Source of the DNA: Ectothiorhodospira sp. BSL-9
GTDB lineage: Bacteria > Pseudomonadota > Gammaproteobacteria > Ectothiorhodospirales > Ectothiorhodospiraceae
Reading direction: 5' to 3'
NCBI RefSeq assembly: GCF_001632845.1
Contig: NZ_CP011994.1
Span: 2,428,001 to 2,492,000 of the forward strand
DNA length: 64,000 nucleotides
The notes under the pieces are model-generated. The model was not told the DNA's origin, searched no databases, and saw nothing but the letters and a program-made list of their open reading frames with translations. This document shows, in pieces, positions 1 through 9,309 of this stretch. Position 1 is the stretch's first letter; the number at the start of each line of letters is the position of its first letter. Both the position numbers and the translations under genes were made by a program.

Positions 1-2
1 CC

Positions 3-2354
3 CGGATTCGTGCCCCCCAGGATGTGCAGGCCACCACGCAGACCCTGGTGGAAGAGTTCGGGGTGCGCGAGGTGGCTATCTACTTCTGCGTGCTCACCCA
101 GATGGATCCGGATCTGTGGCGTTTTCTGGATCCGGTGCTGCCCGAACTGACCCGGGCCATGGAGGAAGAGGAGGCCGCCCGTGCTCATGAGGTGGTGATG
201 GATGCCCAGGTGGCCGATAGTCTGGAGGTGTCGGAGGACTTCACCCAGCTGGATCGGGTGATCCTGGATCAGATCCTGGCCACCCAAAGCGGCGATGAAC
301 GGGCGCTCAAGGCCAACGAACTGGTGGATCTGGTGGAGTCGGTCCACGCCCTGGACACCACCCGGCAGCGGACCTATTTCCATCTGGGGTTCATGGATGC
401 CCTGTTGCCGGAGCGGGAGACCGACGCTGCTCGCCGGGAGATGGATGACGAGCAGCGCCAGTGGTATCTCTCCGGCATGCTCAGTGCCCATGTGCGCCAG
501 CGGGATGACGATGCCGTCAAGGCGGCGTTGAGCCGCCATGGCGGGGTATTCCGCAAGGCCGCCAAGACACCCGGCGGCGCCGGGGCAGGGCTCATCAACG
601 AGGTGTACGGCTATCTGCTGGAGCAGGGGTACGACCGCGAGGCCATGCAGTTGCTGCGGGGTCAGCGCTGCCATCTCAGCCTGGGCACGTTCTCCCTGAT
701 TCTGGACAAGGCCACCACGGCCATTCGCGAGGGTGATCCGGCCCTGGCCAATGTGTTGCTGGTGGAACTACGCCATGGCCTGCCCTATGTGCAGATGGAC
801 CCGGAAGAACGTGAGCACAGGGATACCCTGCTGGAACGTCGCCTGGGGCAGGCCTTGCAGGCCCAGGGGAATTTTATCGGCGCCCGGGAGGTGTTTGCGC
901 GACTGATCGAAGAGGATCGGGTGGATACCCCTTGCCTTCTGGCAGATCGGGGTCTGGTGAGCGGTGGGTTTCGGTCGCTGGCGGATGTGGTGTTGCCGGA
1001 CGATCCCGAGCGCTGTGGCAACACCCTGGCGCAACTGGAAAACGGCGAGACCTGTTTTCGTGAAGCGGTGGCGCGATTCGAACGACGGGCCATCAACGCC
1101 CATCATGCCCTGGCGGTGCTGGAATTCCTGCGCTGGGCCGGGCCGGATGGCCAGGATGCGGTGCGCGATCGGGCCCTGGTGCATGTGAACGAGGCCCTGA
1201 TCGGCATGCTGAGCGATACCGCCTCCACGGCCTACGAGCGTTTGGGGCTGCTGGCTCAATGCCGCTTCATGCAGGCGGTACTGATGATGGCCCGCCTGGA
1301 TCAGGGGTCGGCGCGGGCGGCCATGGAGTCCTGGCGGGCCGTCGCAAAAGAGGCCGAACGGCTGCCTCGCTGGGGGGTGCAGCGTTTACTGGAGTCGGCC
1401 GATCTGGTGGAGCCGCGTCTGGCCACTGAGATCGCCGAGTGCGTCTGGCGTCAGGGGGGCGAATCTTCGCTGGCGATGATCGAACGGCCCGAGTGGCTGG
1501 CCGGGTCCGGGTACCTGCAGGGCGAAGTCCTCAGGCTGGCCCGCAGCAGCGGGGAGAAGTCCGGGGCGCAGCAGTGGCGTGTGTGGTCGTTGCTGGTGCC
1601 GGCGGCCCTGTCGGCAGGGCATGTGGACGTGGCTCAGGAGGGACTGGATGCCATGGAGGCCCTGGCCCAGGACTCGCGTTTTTGTGAGCCCATGCTGAAA
1701 TGGCTGGAGCATCCGGAGCGCCTGGATCCGGCCTGGTCGGAAGTGGAGATCCTGCGCTCCCGGTTTCGTCTGTACCGACGCCTGGGGCGGGACCCGGAGG
1801 CCTTTACCCAGTTACGCGCCCTGTTCTACGCCCTGCGTGACACCCGACCCATGGAAGCGTCCCAGACACTGGATCTGTTCCGGGAGTGTGATGCCCCGGA
1901 TGAGTATTACGCCGACCTGCATCTGCCGGGCACGGCCTCGGAAGAGGATGAGGATGCCGGTCTGGAGGAGCAGCTGCGGGCCGGTGCCCCGGTGAAGGTG
2001 CTGTTCGTGGGGGGCAACGAGATCCAGGCCCGTTATACCGATGCCATCAGTCGCGCCCTGGCCGAGGCGTGGCCGGGGGTGGTGGTGTCGTTTCGTCACA
2101 CGGGTTGGTCGTCCAACTGGGGCCGGGATGTGGATGTGCTCAAGCGTCAGGCCGTGGATGCCGATGCGGTGGTGCTGATGACCATGATGCGTACCACCCT
2201 GGGTCGTGCCCTGCGCGAGGCCCTGAATGACCCGCCCCGCCCGTGGATCCCCTGCACCGGCACGGGCAAGCAGGCGTTGCTGGAGAGCATCCGGCGCGCC
2301 GCCCGGGTGGGCTTGCAGATGCAATCGGGCCAGGCATCCAGACCACAGGAATAA
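3..2354 (+). CDS. Large protein of unknown function with DUF2325-like C-terminus (5' partial)
   Basis: The frame is open to the window edge. A GTG at 24 could be read as a start but has no ribosome binding site, so the true start is probably upstream. Most of the ~780 visible residues form a helix-rich, repeat-like region with many Leu, Ala, Glu and Arg residues, and no catalytic motif I recognise. The last ~120 residues look like a small Rossmann-type domain: a VLFVGGNE strand-loop, then ADAVVLMTMMRTTLG, then PWIPCTGTG. This resembles the DUF2325 fold. No membrane segment is evident. The downstream gene is a porin 145 bases away, so a shared operon is not obvious. Function unknown; domain call tentative. 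Confidence 0.5.
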   Translation, partial: RIRAPQDVQATTQTLVEEFGVREVAIYFCVLTQMDPDLWRFLDPVLPELTRAMEEEEAARAHEVVMDAQVADSLEVSEDFTQLDRVILDQILATQSGDERALKANELVDLVESVHALDTTRQRTYFHLGFMDALLPERETDAARREMDDEQRQWYLSGMLSAHVRQRDDDAVKAALSRHGGVFRKAAKTPGGAGAGLINEVYGYLLEQGYDREAMQLLRGQRCHLSLGTFSLILDKATTAIREGDPALANVLLVELRHGLPYVQMDPEEREHRDTLLERRLGQALQAQGNFIGAREVFARLIEEDRVDTPCLLADRGLVSGGFRSLADVVLPDDPERCGNTLAQLENGETCFREAVARFERRAINAHHALAVLEFLRWAGPDGQDAVRDRALVHVNEALIGMLSDTASTAYERLGLLAQCRFMQAVLMMARLDQGSARAAMESWRAVAKEAERLPRWGVQRLLESADLVEPRLATEIAECVWRQGGESSLAMIERPEWLAGSGYLQGEVLRLARSSGEKSGAQQWRVWSLLVPAALSAGHVDVAQEGLDAMEALAQDSRFCEPMLKWLEHPERLDPAWSEVEILRSRFRLYRRLGRDPEAFTQLRALFYALRDTRPMEASQTLDLFRECDAPDEYYADLHLPGTASEEDEDAGLEEQLRAGAPVKVLFVGGNEIQARYTDAISRALAEAWPGVVVSFRHTGWSSNWGRDVDVLKRQAVDADAVVLMTMMRTTLGRALREALNDPPRPWIPCTGTGKQALLESIRRAARVGLQMQSGQASRPQE

Positions 2355-2499
2355 CCGGTGTGGGAAGGCTGGCGAGGCAGATCAAGGGAAGCGCATAAGT
2401 CGCTGGAAAATCGTTATATGCCATGGTAATACCTCCCCCCTTGCAATCATTCCAACAACATTGGGGTTGTATCCCAGCACAAGATCGATCGGGGGGAGT

Positions 2500-3792
2500 A
2501 TGGGGAGAAAGACGGTTTCGATGGTGGCCGGCGCGCTGGCGTTGTCCATGGGGCTGGGCGCAGGCGCGGCCACGGCGGACTGGGATTGGGGCGGAGATCT
2601 GCGGGTGCGGGTGACCGATCTGAAGGATATTCCCGTCACGGGCCAGGGCGAGGTGGACCAGTTATTCAATCGCAACCGTACGCGCCTGTGGGCCAGCTAT
2701 CAGTTCAGCGACGACGTTGGCTTCACGGGCCGGCTGATGAACGAGTTCCGCTTCTACGACAAGGGGCGGGATTACACCCGCAATCACGACCCCCTGGGCG
2801 AGATCGTTCCCGACCTGCTCTACGTGGACATCAACAACCTGGCAGAAGGTCGGGTGGATCTGCGCCTGGGCCGTCAGGAACTCATCTACGGCACCGGCAA
2901 CATCCTCCTCAACGGCACCCCGCGGGATGGGTCCCGCAGCCTGTTCTATAACGCCATCAAGGCCAGTGTGGCGCTGGGGCCGGCGCACAGTGTGGATCTG
3001 CTGGCCATCTACAACGAGGCCAAGGATTCGCTGACCATCAACCGGGAGCCGCAACTGACGCTGATCGAGCATGATGAGGCGGCGGCAGGCCTGTATGGGC
3101 GTTATTCTGGAGTGGAGGACACGCCCCTGGAGTATTACTGGATTTACAAGCAGGAGAAGAATCGCAGTTACCTGCGGCCGGACCCGGATACTCAGGCCGA
3201 TGCCGACTTCCACACCGTGGGCGTGCGCGCCGCCCCGGACCGGGGTCAGTGGGCCGCCAACCTGGAACTGGCCCTGCAGCGGGGCACTCAGGCGGATGAT
3301 GACCTCAAGGGCGAACTGCTGGATGCCTCGGTCACCTTCCGGCCGGATATCTGGGGCGATACCCGCCCCGCGTTCACCGTTGGCTATTACTACCTGTCCG
3401 GTAACGATGCCGGCACCGACAACAATGAAGGCTGGCGTCCCGTGTTCTCCCGCTGGCCCCAGTTCAGCGAACTGTATGCCTACGGCTTTATCGGCAGCGA
3501 GTTCGGGGTGGCCGGCTGGAGCAACCTCAAGGCACCTTTTGTGGGTCTGGACATGACCCCTTCACCGCGCACCTCCCTGAAACTTCGCTATCATCGGATG
3601 TACGCGGATGAAAAGGATGGCCCGGGCAATGGGGATCTGCGGGGTGATCTGCTCACGGCGGTGCTGGGAGTGAATCTGGCCGAGAATGTTCGCGGTCATC
3701 TGTGGGCCGAGTTTCTGGACCCCGGTCATTATCATGAGCGAGGGGCGGGTGATGCCCATTTCCTTCGGGCCAATATCGAATACAGCTTCTAG
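2500..3792 (+). CDS. Alginate-export-family outer membrane porin
   Basis: A predicted beta-barrel of 430 residues for the outer membrane. ATG at 2500 is chosen because a GGGGGGAG ribosome binding site lies just upstream and it starts a clear signal peptide (Met-Gly-Arg-Lys, hydrophobic core, cleavage near ATA/DWDWG at residue 26). An upstream in-frame extension is only open reading frame. The mature part has alternating aromatic and charged strands, an LRLGRQELIYG segment typical of the alginate_export family, and ends in a Phe (IEYSF), as outer-membrane barrels do. The substrate cannot be told from the sequence; family members export alginate or act as general porins. It stands alone, before the flagellar locus. 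Confidence 0.75.
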   Translation: MGRKTVSMVAGALALSMGLGAGAATADWDWGGDLRVRVTDLKDIPVTGQGEVDQLFNRNRTRLWASYQFSDDVGFTGRLMNEFRFYDKGRDYTRNHDPLGEIVPDLLYVDINNLAEGRVDLRLGRQELIYGTGNILLNGTPRDGSRSLFYNAIKASVALGPAHSVDLLAIYNEAKDSLTINREPQLTLIEHDEAAAGLYGRYSGVEDTPLEYYWIYKQEKNRSYLRPDPDTQADADFHTVGVRAAPDRGQWAANLELALQRGTQADDDLKGELLDASVTFRPDIWGDTRPAFTVGYYYLSGNDAGTDNNEGWRPVFSRWPQFSELYAYGFIGSEFGVAGWSNLKAPFVGLDMTPSPRTSLKLRYHRMYADEKDGPGNGDLRGDLLTAVLGVNLAENVRGHLWAEFLDPGHYHERGAGDAHFLRANIEYSF

Positions 3793-3870
3793 GCGGGCGG
3801 GGCAGGGCACCCGCCACAGGGCAGTGCCTGACCTGTTGCGCTCCGTGCCGGTCGCTGCTGAAATGCATTC

Positions 3871-4428
3871 ATGACTCTCCGTGATCCCTTCCAGGATGTG
3901 CTGGTGATTCAGGATCGTCTGCCGATCCTGCACAGCACTGTGGAGGCCTTGCCCCCGAGTGAGGAGCTGGCTCGCGTCAATGAGGCCAATGAGGGCCTGC
4001 TCAGGGTGTATGTCAGTCTGGATGACGCCGCTCCGCGGGTGAATGAAGAACTCGGGAGCGAGATCTCCCATGAACTGGCCCGTATCGAGACCAAGCTCAA
4101 TGTGATCCTTGAGATGCTGGGTTCCCTGCTGCACACGCAGGTGAAATCACCGGACCCGGTGACCATGCGGATTTCCGCAGAGGGGCTGGGATGGGTGCAG
4201 GGAGAGCGCCTGGAGCCGGGGCAGATACTGCGCATGCAGTGGCATCTTTGCCCGCAGTTCCCGCGGCCACTGGAACTTTATGGTGAAGTTGCCTCCTGTC
4301 AGGCGGTGGCTGACGGATTCGAGATTTCCGTGGGTTTTCGTGGGCTTAGCCCGTTGCTTGAGGATGGCATTCAGAAACTGGTGTTCAGAAGACACCGCCG
4401 CAGTGTGGCCCAGTCGCGGGCCCGCTGA
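3871..4428 (+). CDS. PilZ-like protein lacking clear c-di-GMP motifs
   Basis: A 185-residue soluble protein just before fleQ. The N-terminal ~90 residues are helical. The C-terminal ~90 form a beta-rich PilZ-like fold that starts at VTMRISAEGLGWV and includes ELYGEVASCQ and FEISVGFRG. A canonical PilZ domain binds cyclic di-GMP through RxxxR and [D/N]xSxxG. Here the second motif reads as R-I-S-A-E-G, and no RxxxR precedes it; the only arginine cluster is at the extreme C-terminus. Binding is therefore doubtful. The position suggests a role linked to motility, which is inference. The start codon has no strong ribosome binding site. Confidence 0.6.
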   Translation: MTLRDPFQDVLVIQDRLPILHSTVEALPPSEELARVNEANEGLLRVYVSLDDAAPRVNEELGSEISHELARIETKLNVILEMLGSLLHTQVKSPDPVTMRISAEGLGWVQGERLEPGQILRMQWHLCPQFPRPLELYGEVASCQAVADGFEISVGFRGLSPLLEDGIQKLVFRRHRRSVAQSRAR

Positions 4429-4481
4429 TTCGGGCACACCTTCCGTTTGTCGGTGACATGGTACTGTATAACGCCCAACGG

Positions 4482-4498
4482 CCTGCCTGGGGCAGGTC
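4482..4498 (+). other. Small hairpin at the fleQ translation start region
   Basis: CCTGCC-tgg-GGCAGG forms a six-base-pair stem just upstream of the first ATG of fleQ. It could affect ribosome access if 4508 is the true start. It may equally be a chance GC-rich palindrome. Confidence 0.25.
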
Positions 4499-4507
4499 TG
4501 GCGGGAC

Positions 4508-6049
4508 ATGAGTGAGGGTCTGGGTTTATCCTGCGGGCCCAGGGGTTTATTTTGGGCTGATAATTTCATGGCACTTGACGATTCAAGCACACCCGACATG
4601 ACTGATACCCCTCTGCCGCGGATGCCGCAGAGCGTGTTGGTGCTTGCCAACCAGCCGGAACGTATTGAGCAACTCAGGACCGTGCTGGAATTCATGGAAT
4701 GCGATCCCGTGGTCGTGCCGCCGGAAGAAGTGGCCACGAGGCTTCATACGGACACCACCTGGTTGATGCTCCTGGTCAGCGGCTGCGCCGGAGATGCCCG
4801 GGATCTCAAGTCCCTGGAGGCGCTCAAGGACCACGATGGGCAGCCACTGCCCGTGGTGCTGGTCGGCGATGAGGGTGAGTTCGGCACGCTGCCTGAGTGG
4901 GTGGCTCCCCGCTTGCTGCGCCGCCTGGATTACCCGCCCCGGATAACGCAGTGGTCGGACACCCTGCAGCGTGCCCGACACCTGGTGGTGAACGGTGTGG
5001 ACCTGAGTGGCCGGGTCCGCCTGATGCTTTACCAGTCCCTGGTGGGCTGCAACCGGCACATCCAACGCATCCGTGATCACATCGAGCAGGTGGCAATTAC
5101 CGATGCCAACGTGCTGATCCTGGGCGAGACGGGTACTGGCAAGGAGGTGGTGGCCCGCAATATTCATAATTGTTCCGCCCGCCAGGGCAAACCCTTCGTG
5201 GCCGTGAACTGTGGCGCCATCCCCGGGGAGCTTCTGGAGAGCGAGCTGTTTGGTCATGAGAAGGGCGCCTTCACGGGGGCCATCAGTGCTCGCCCCGGGC
5301 GTTTCGAGCTGGCCCAGGGGGGGACCCTGTTCCTGGATGAGATCGGCGACATGCCCGTGCCCATGCAGGTCAAGCTACTGCGAGTATTGCAGGAGCGCAC
5401 CTTCGAGCGGGTGGGCAGCACCAGGACACTGACCACCGATGCCCGCATCATTGCCGCCACCCACCGGGATCTTGAATCGGCCATTGAAGACGGCGGCTTT
5501 CGCGAAGATCTGTATTACCGGCTGAATGTATTCCCCATCGAAGTGCCCTCCCTGAAAGAACGCATTGAAGACCTCCCATTATTGATCAGTGAATTGCTTC
5601 GTCGCATGGATGCCGAAGGCCGGGGCAGCGTGCGCCTGTCGCCCGGTGCGCTTCAGGTGCTGGCCCGGCACCAGTGGCCGGGTAACGTGCGTGAACTGGC
5701 CAACCTCATGGAGCGCCTGGCCATCATGCACCCGGGGGGGACCGTCGAGCCCATGGATCTGCCTCGCAAGTTCCGGGATAGCCTCAGTGAGGATGAGCTG
5801 GAAGAGGCCAGTGAGGCGGTGAATCCGTTGATGATGGCGGGTGGATCTGCCGGCAGCATCCCGGATGAAGGGCTTGACCTCAAGGAATACATGGGCGAGC
5901 TGGAGATGCGGCTGATCCGGGATGCCCTGGACAAGTCGGGTGGCGTGGTCGCTCAGGCGGCCAAGCTGCTGTGCATGCGTCGGACGACCCTGGTGGAGCG
6001 GATGCGAAAATTTGGCATCACCCGCGCGGAAGATGCGGCGGAATCTTGA
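4508..6049 (+). CDS. fleQ: Sigma-54-dependent flagellar master regulator FleQ
   Basis: The 513-residue frame has the FleQ layout: an N-terminal receiver-like domain without phosphorylation site (from SVLVLANQ, ~residue 42), an AAA+ domain with Walker A GETGTGKE (206-213), GAFTGA for sigma-54 contact, LFLDEIGDM as Walker B, and a Fis-type C-terminal helix-turn-helix ([14 protein letters not shown]). FleQ starts the flagellar cascade by activating sigma-54 promoters. The c-di-GMP pocket residues after Walker A (Arg217, Asn218) are present, but the LFRSLVG motif of Pseudomonas FleQ reads LYQSLVG here, so the key Arg is Gln176. The start is uncertain: ATGs at 4568 or 4598 would give a length nearer the usual ~490. 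Confidence 0.93.
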   Translation: MSEGLGLSCGPRGLFWADNFMALDDSSTPDMTDTPLPRMPQSVLVLANQPERIEQLRTVLEFMECDPVVVPPEEVATRLHTDTTWLMLLVSGCAGDARDLKSLEALKDHDGQPLPVVLVGDEGEFGTLPEWVAPRLLRRLDYPPRITQWSDTLQRARHLVVNGVDLSGRVRLMLYQSLVGCNRHIQRIRDHIEQVAITDANVLILGETGTGKEVVARNIHNCSARQGKPFVAVNCGAIPGELLESELFGHEKGAFTGAISARPGRFELAQGGTLFLDEIGDMPVPMQVKLLRVLQERTFERVGSTRTLTTDARIIAATHRDLESAIEDGGFREDLYYRLNVFPIEVPSLKERIEDLPLLISELLRRMDAEGRGSVRLSPGALQVLARHQWPGNVRELANLMERLAIMHPGGTVEPMDLPRKFRDSLSEDELEEASEAVNPLMMAGGSAGSIPDEGLDLKEYMGELEMRLIRDALDKSGGVVAQAAKLLCMRRTTLVERMRKFGITRAEDAAES

Positions 6050-6101
6050 CGATTTCTCGGCTGTAAAATTCAAGCGATTGATTAATAAAGGTTAAATAGA
6101 T

Positions 6102-6117
6102 TGGCATGTAACCTGCT
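6102..6117 (+). promoter_or_regulatory. Sigma-54 (-24/-12) promoter before the fleR-like gene
   Basis: TGGCATGTAACCTGCT matches the consensus TGGCACGN4TTGCW closely. The GG (6103-6104) and GC (6115-6116) pairs are 12 bases apart, as required. An AT-rich stretch (GATTAATAAAG...TTAAATAGA) lies just upstream and could hold activator or IHF sites. FleQ is the obvious activator. Confidence 0.8.
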
Positions 6118-6191
6118 TTAGTCCTGATAAAGGCCCGTCTTGCGATACGTTGCTGACAGGCCACAACAGGACACGATGTGGAGCAGGTGCA

Positions 6192-7226
6192 ATGAGTCAA
6201 ATGACCCTCTTGACCACGGAGCCTGATGACGAGGTTCCGGATCTGGTGGCCGAAGACCCCCGAAGTCGGGATCTCCTGGCATTGGCCCGCCGCGTTGCCG
6301 CTTCCGAAGTGACGGTGATGATCAACGGCGAATCAGGCGTGGGTAAGGAAGTCTTCGCCCGTTTTATCCATAACCATTCCTCCCGGGCAGACGGCCCCTT
6401 TGTGGCACTCAATTGTGCCGCCATCCCTGAAAACATGCTGGAGGCCATGCTCTTTGGCCATGAGCGGGGTGCCTTCACGGGCGCTTACGAATCCCGGCCG
6501 GGCAAGTTCGAACTGGCCGAGGGCGGCACGCTGCTTCTCGATGAGATTTCCGAGATGGATCACGGGCTGCAGGCCAAGCTGCTGAGGGTATTGCAGGAGC
6601 GGGAGGTGGAGCGCCTGGGTGGACGCCACCCCCGTCCGGTGGATGTGCGTGTTCTGGCCACATCCAACCGCAACCTGCAGGGGGCGGTGGCCGATGGCCA
6701 GTTTCGTGAAGACCTCTATTACCGCCTGAACGTCTTTCCTCTCATCATTCCTCCCTTGCGGGAACGCCCGGGCGACATCCTGCCGCTGGCACGGCGACTC
6801 ATTCATGTGCATGGGCGTGGCATCGATCATGCGCAACTCACCCAGGCGGCAGCAGCCCGTCTCGTGGACCATCCCTGGCCCGGCAATGTGCGGGAACTGG
6901 ATAACGTGATCCAGCGCGCCATGATCCTGCGAGAAGGCGTGGATATCGATGCGGGCTCCATTCAATTCGAGGCGGGTACGGGGGCGGGTATGGACACACG
7001 ACCGCAGTCCCCGTTCGCGGGGCTGGCCGAGTCCGCGCCGGCGCCGGTGATGCGTGATCAGCGCCTGGGAGACAACCTGCGCTCCCGCGAGGAGCAACTG
7101 ATCCTGGATGCGCTGCGTGTGGAGGACGGCAGTCGCAAGGACGCCGCCGCCAGGCTGGGCATCAGCCCGCGCACCCTGCGTTACAAGCTGGCGAGGTTGC
7201 GTGAGGCGGGCGTGGCCATTCCGTGA
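6192..7226 (+). CDS. FleR/FlrC-like sigma-54 activator without receiver domain
   Basis: ATG at 6192 has a GGAGCAGG ribosome binding site; the open frame begins only 42 bases earlier. The 344-residue product starts almost directly with an AAA+ domain: Walker A GESGVGKE, GAFTGA, Walker B TLLLDEISEM, sensor [10 protein letters not shown]. It ends in a Fis-type helix-turn-helix (KDAAARLGISPRTLRYKL). By position and similarity it matches FleR, the activator of middle flagellar genes, but FleR normally has a ~120-residue phospho-receiver, missing here. The partner kinase gene fleS is also absent between fleQ and this gene. It may be constitutively active or controlled by amount. A sigma-54 promoter precedes it. 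Confidence 0.8.
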   Translation: MSQMTLLTTEPDDEVPDLVAEDPRSRDLLALARRVAASEVTVMINGESGVGKEVFARFIHNHSSRADGPFVALNCAAIPENMLEAMLFGHERGAFTGAYESRPGKFELAEGGTLLLDEISEMDHGLQAKLLRVLQEREVERLGGRHPRPVDVRVLATSNRNLQGAVADGQFREDLYYRLNVFPLIIPPLRERPGDILPLARRLIHVHGRGIDHAQLTQAAAARLVDHPWPGNVRELDNVIQRAMILREGVDIDAGSIQFEAGTGAGMDTRPQSPFAGLAESAPAPVMRDQRLGDNLRSREEQLILDALRVEDGSRKDAAARLGISPRTLRYKLARLREAGVAIP

Positions 7227-7298
7227 CCTCCCTCATCGGGGCAGGTGACTTGAGACAACACAAGTAGTGAATTGAATCGTGACGTGGAGGGCACTGTC

Positions 7299-7628
7299 AT
7301 GAGTGACCAACAAATCAACCAGGTACTGCAACAGATGCGTTCGCTGGCAGCGAGCGCCGGGGTGGATGCACAACCTGCCGCGAGTCGGGAGATACAGCCC
7401 GGTCAGCCGAATTTCCGCGCCATGCTGCGTGAGTCCCTGGATAAGGTGAGCGAGACTCAGAAGTCCAGCAACTCCCTGGCAACGCGTTTTGAACTGGGTG
7501 ATCCGGATGTGGATCTGCCCCAGGTCATGGTGGCGAAACAGAAGGCCAGCGTGGCCTTTGAGGCCACTACCCAGATTCGTAATCGCCTGGTGTCCGCGTA
7601 CCAGGACATCATGAACATGCAGGTCTGA
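7299..7628 (+). CDS. fliE: Flagellar hook-basal body protein FliE
   Basis: FliE joins the MS-ring to the rod. The 109-residue product from ATG 7299 (ribosome binding site GGAGG at 7286-7290) has the expected size and C-terminal helix (VMVAKQKASVAFEATTQIRNRL, shown here only as landmark residues ~80-100, ending AYQDIMNMQV). An in-frame TTG at 7272 is less likely. It is the first gene of the fliEFGHIJK run, 72 bases after the fleR-like gene. No separate sigma-54 promoter was found in that gap, so it may be read from the fleR promoter. Confidence 0.9.
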   Translation: MSDQQINQVLQQMRSLAASAGVDAQPAASREIQPGQPNFRAMLRESLDKVSETQKSSNSLATRFELGDPDVDLPQVMVAKQKASVAFEATTQIRNRLVSAYQDIMNMQV

Positions 7629-7647
7629 GGACCGGTAGGACACCATC

Positions 7648-9309
7648 ATGGCCACTTCACTGACCACCACACTCAATCAGCAGGTAGAAGGCTTCAACCG
7701 GCTGCCCGCGCAGAGCCAGATCGGCCTGTTGGTCGGCGTGGCCGCTGCGATTGCGCTGGTGGTGAGCCTGTTCATCTGGCTCAATCGACCCGACTACACC
7801 ATCCTGTATCCGGACCTGGGGCAACGGGAGAGTGCCGAGGTGATGCAGGCCCTGGATCAGCACGGGATCAACTACCGACTGGATCCGGTGACGGGGGCCC
7901 TGACCGTGCCCGCCGATTCGGTACACGAGGCCCGTCTGCAGATGGCCACCGAGGGGCTGCCCCGGGCAGTTGGTTTCGGCTTCGAGCTCATGCAGGAGGA
8001 CCAGGGGATCGGCACCAGTCGTCTGGTGCAGACTGCCCGTTATCACCGGGCCCTGGAAGGCGAACTGGCCCGCTCGGTGGCCACACTCTCCAGCGTGGAA
8101 GCGGCTCGCGTGCACCTGGCCATGCCCCGTGAGACGGTGTTCGTGCGCGATCGCGGACAGCCCAGCGCGTCGGTGGTGGTGACCCTGCACCCCGGGCGTA
8201 CCCTGGATGAACGCCGCGTAGCCGGGATTGTCCATCTGGTGGCTTCCAGTGTGCCGGGCATGGAGCCCGAGCGCGTGACGGTGGTGGACCAGCGGGGACG
8301 TCTGCTCACCGAGCATGGCGAGGATGACGGCATGACGTTGTCCACCCGCAATATGGAGTTCACCCGTTTGATGGAAGAGAACCTGTCGCAGCGGGTGATG
8401 GATATCATTGCGCCGATCGTTGGCGAAGAAGGTGTGCGTGCCCGGGTGTCTGCGGACCTGGACTTCTCGCGGATCGAACGCACCATCGAGAACTACGATC
8501 CGGAACTCACTGCGCTGCGCAGCGAGCAGTTCTCGGAAGAGGATACCCGCGGTGGCCCAGGGGGTCCCATGGGTATTCCTGGCGCCCTGGTCAACCAACC
8601 ACCCGGCGGCGGCGAATTGGGCGCCGAGGGTGAAGGGGTCATGGAGCCTGGCATGGAAATGCCGGGGTCTTCACGGCGCAGTGGTACGCGCAATTATGAG
8701 GTGGACCGCACCATCAGTCACGTGCGCGAGGCTCCCGGCACAGTGCGGCGCCTGTCGGTGGCCGTGGTGGTCGACTTTCAGGAACGGATGAACGAAGAAG
8801 GCGAGATGGTGCGTGAGCCCGTGCCGCCGGAGGAGTTGGCGCGCATTGAGGGGTTGGTGCAGCGGGCAGTCGGTTTTGACGCACGGCGCGGTGATAGTGT
8901 TAATGTGATCAGCGCGCCATTCCGGGTGGAACCAGAGCCTGAGCCGCTGCCCGAGCCGCCCATCTGGGAGCAGGCCTGGGCACAGGAACTGGCCCGCACG
9001 GCACTGTTGGCTCTGGTGGCATTGCTGGCGATCCTGCTGGTGGTGCGGCCCTTGCTCAGGCAACTGGCCGCCCAGGGCGCCGCTGGAAAAGCGGCAGACG
9101 AAGAGGCCAGGGCGGCGGGTGAAGGCGAGGGCGAAGTGGGCGAGGATCAGCTTAGCCTGACCAGCCAGGGGGATGAACCCATGGCACTGCCCGGCAAGGG
9201 GCCCAGAGACTATGAAACGAACCTGGAACGGGTGCGTGAATTGATCAAGGATGATCCCAAACTGGTGGCTCAAGTGGTGAAAAACTGGGTGGCGGAAGAT
9301 GGAGCCTAA
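7648..9309 (+). CDS. fliF: Flagellar MS-ring protein FliF
   Basis: FliF forms the inner-membrane MS-ring, the base on which the flagellum is built. The 553-residue length is usual. Two membrane helices flank the large periplasmic part: about residues 25-45 (IGLLVGVAAAIALVV) and 449-470 (ALLALVALLAILLVV). The periplasmic region contains the ring-building motifs and a Gly/Pro/Glu-rich loop around residues 305-350 (PGGPMGIPGALVNQPPGGG). The C-terminal tail (LERVRELIKDDPKLVAQVVKNW) is the FliG-binding segment. The gene overlaps fliG by 11 bases. Confidence 0.97.
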   Translation: MATSLTTTLNQQVEGFNRLPAQSQIGLLVGVAAAIALVVSLFIWLNRPDYTILYPDLGQRESAEVMQALDQHGINYRLDPVTGALTVPADSVHEARLQMATEGLPRAVGFGFELMQEDQGIGTSRLVQTARYHRALEGELARSVATLSSVEAARVHLAMPRETVFVRDRGQPSASVVVTLHPGRTLDERRVAGIVHLVASSVPGMEPERVTVVDQRGRLLTEHGEDDGMTLSTRNMEFTRLMEENLSQRVMDIIAPIVGEEGVRARVSADLDFSRIERTIENYDPELTALRSEQFSEEDTRGGPGGPMGIPGALVNQPPGGGELGAEGEGVMEPGMEMPGSSRRSGTRNYEVDRTISHVREAPGTVRRLSVAVVVDFQERMNEEGEMVREPVPPEELARIEGLVQRAVGFDARRGDSVNVISAPFRVEPEPEPLPEPPIWEQAWAQELARTALLALVALLAILLVVRPLLRQLAAQGAAGKAADEEARAAGEGEGEVGEDQLSLTSQGDEPMALPGKGPRDYETNLERVRELIKDDPKLVAQVVKNWVAEDGA

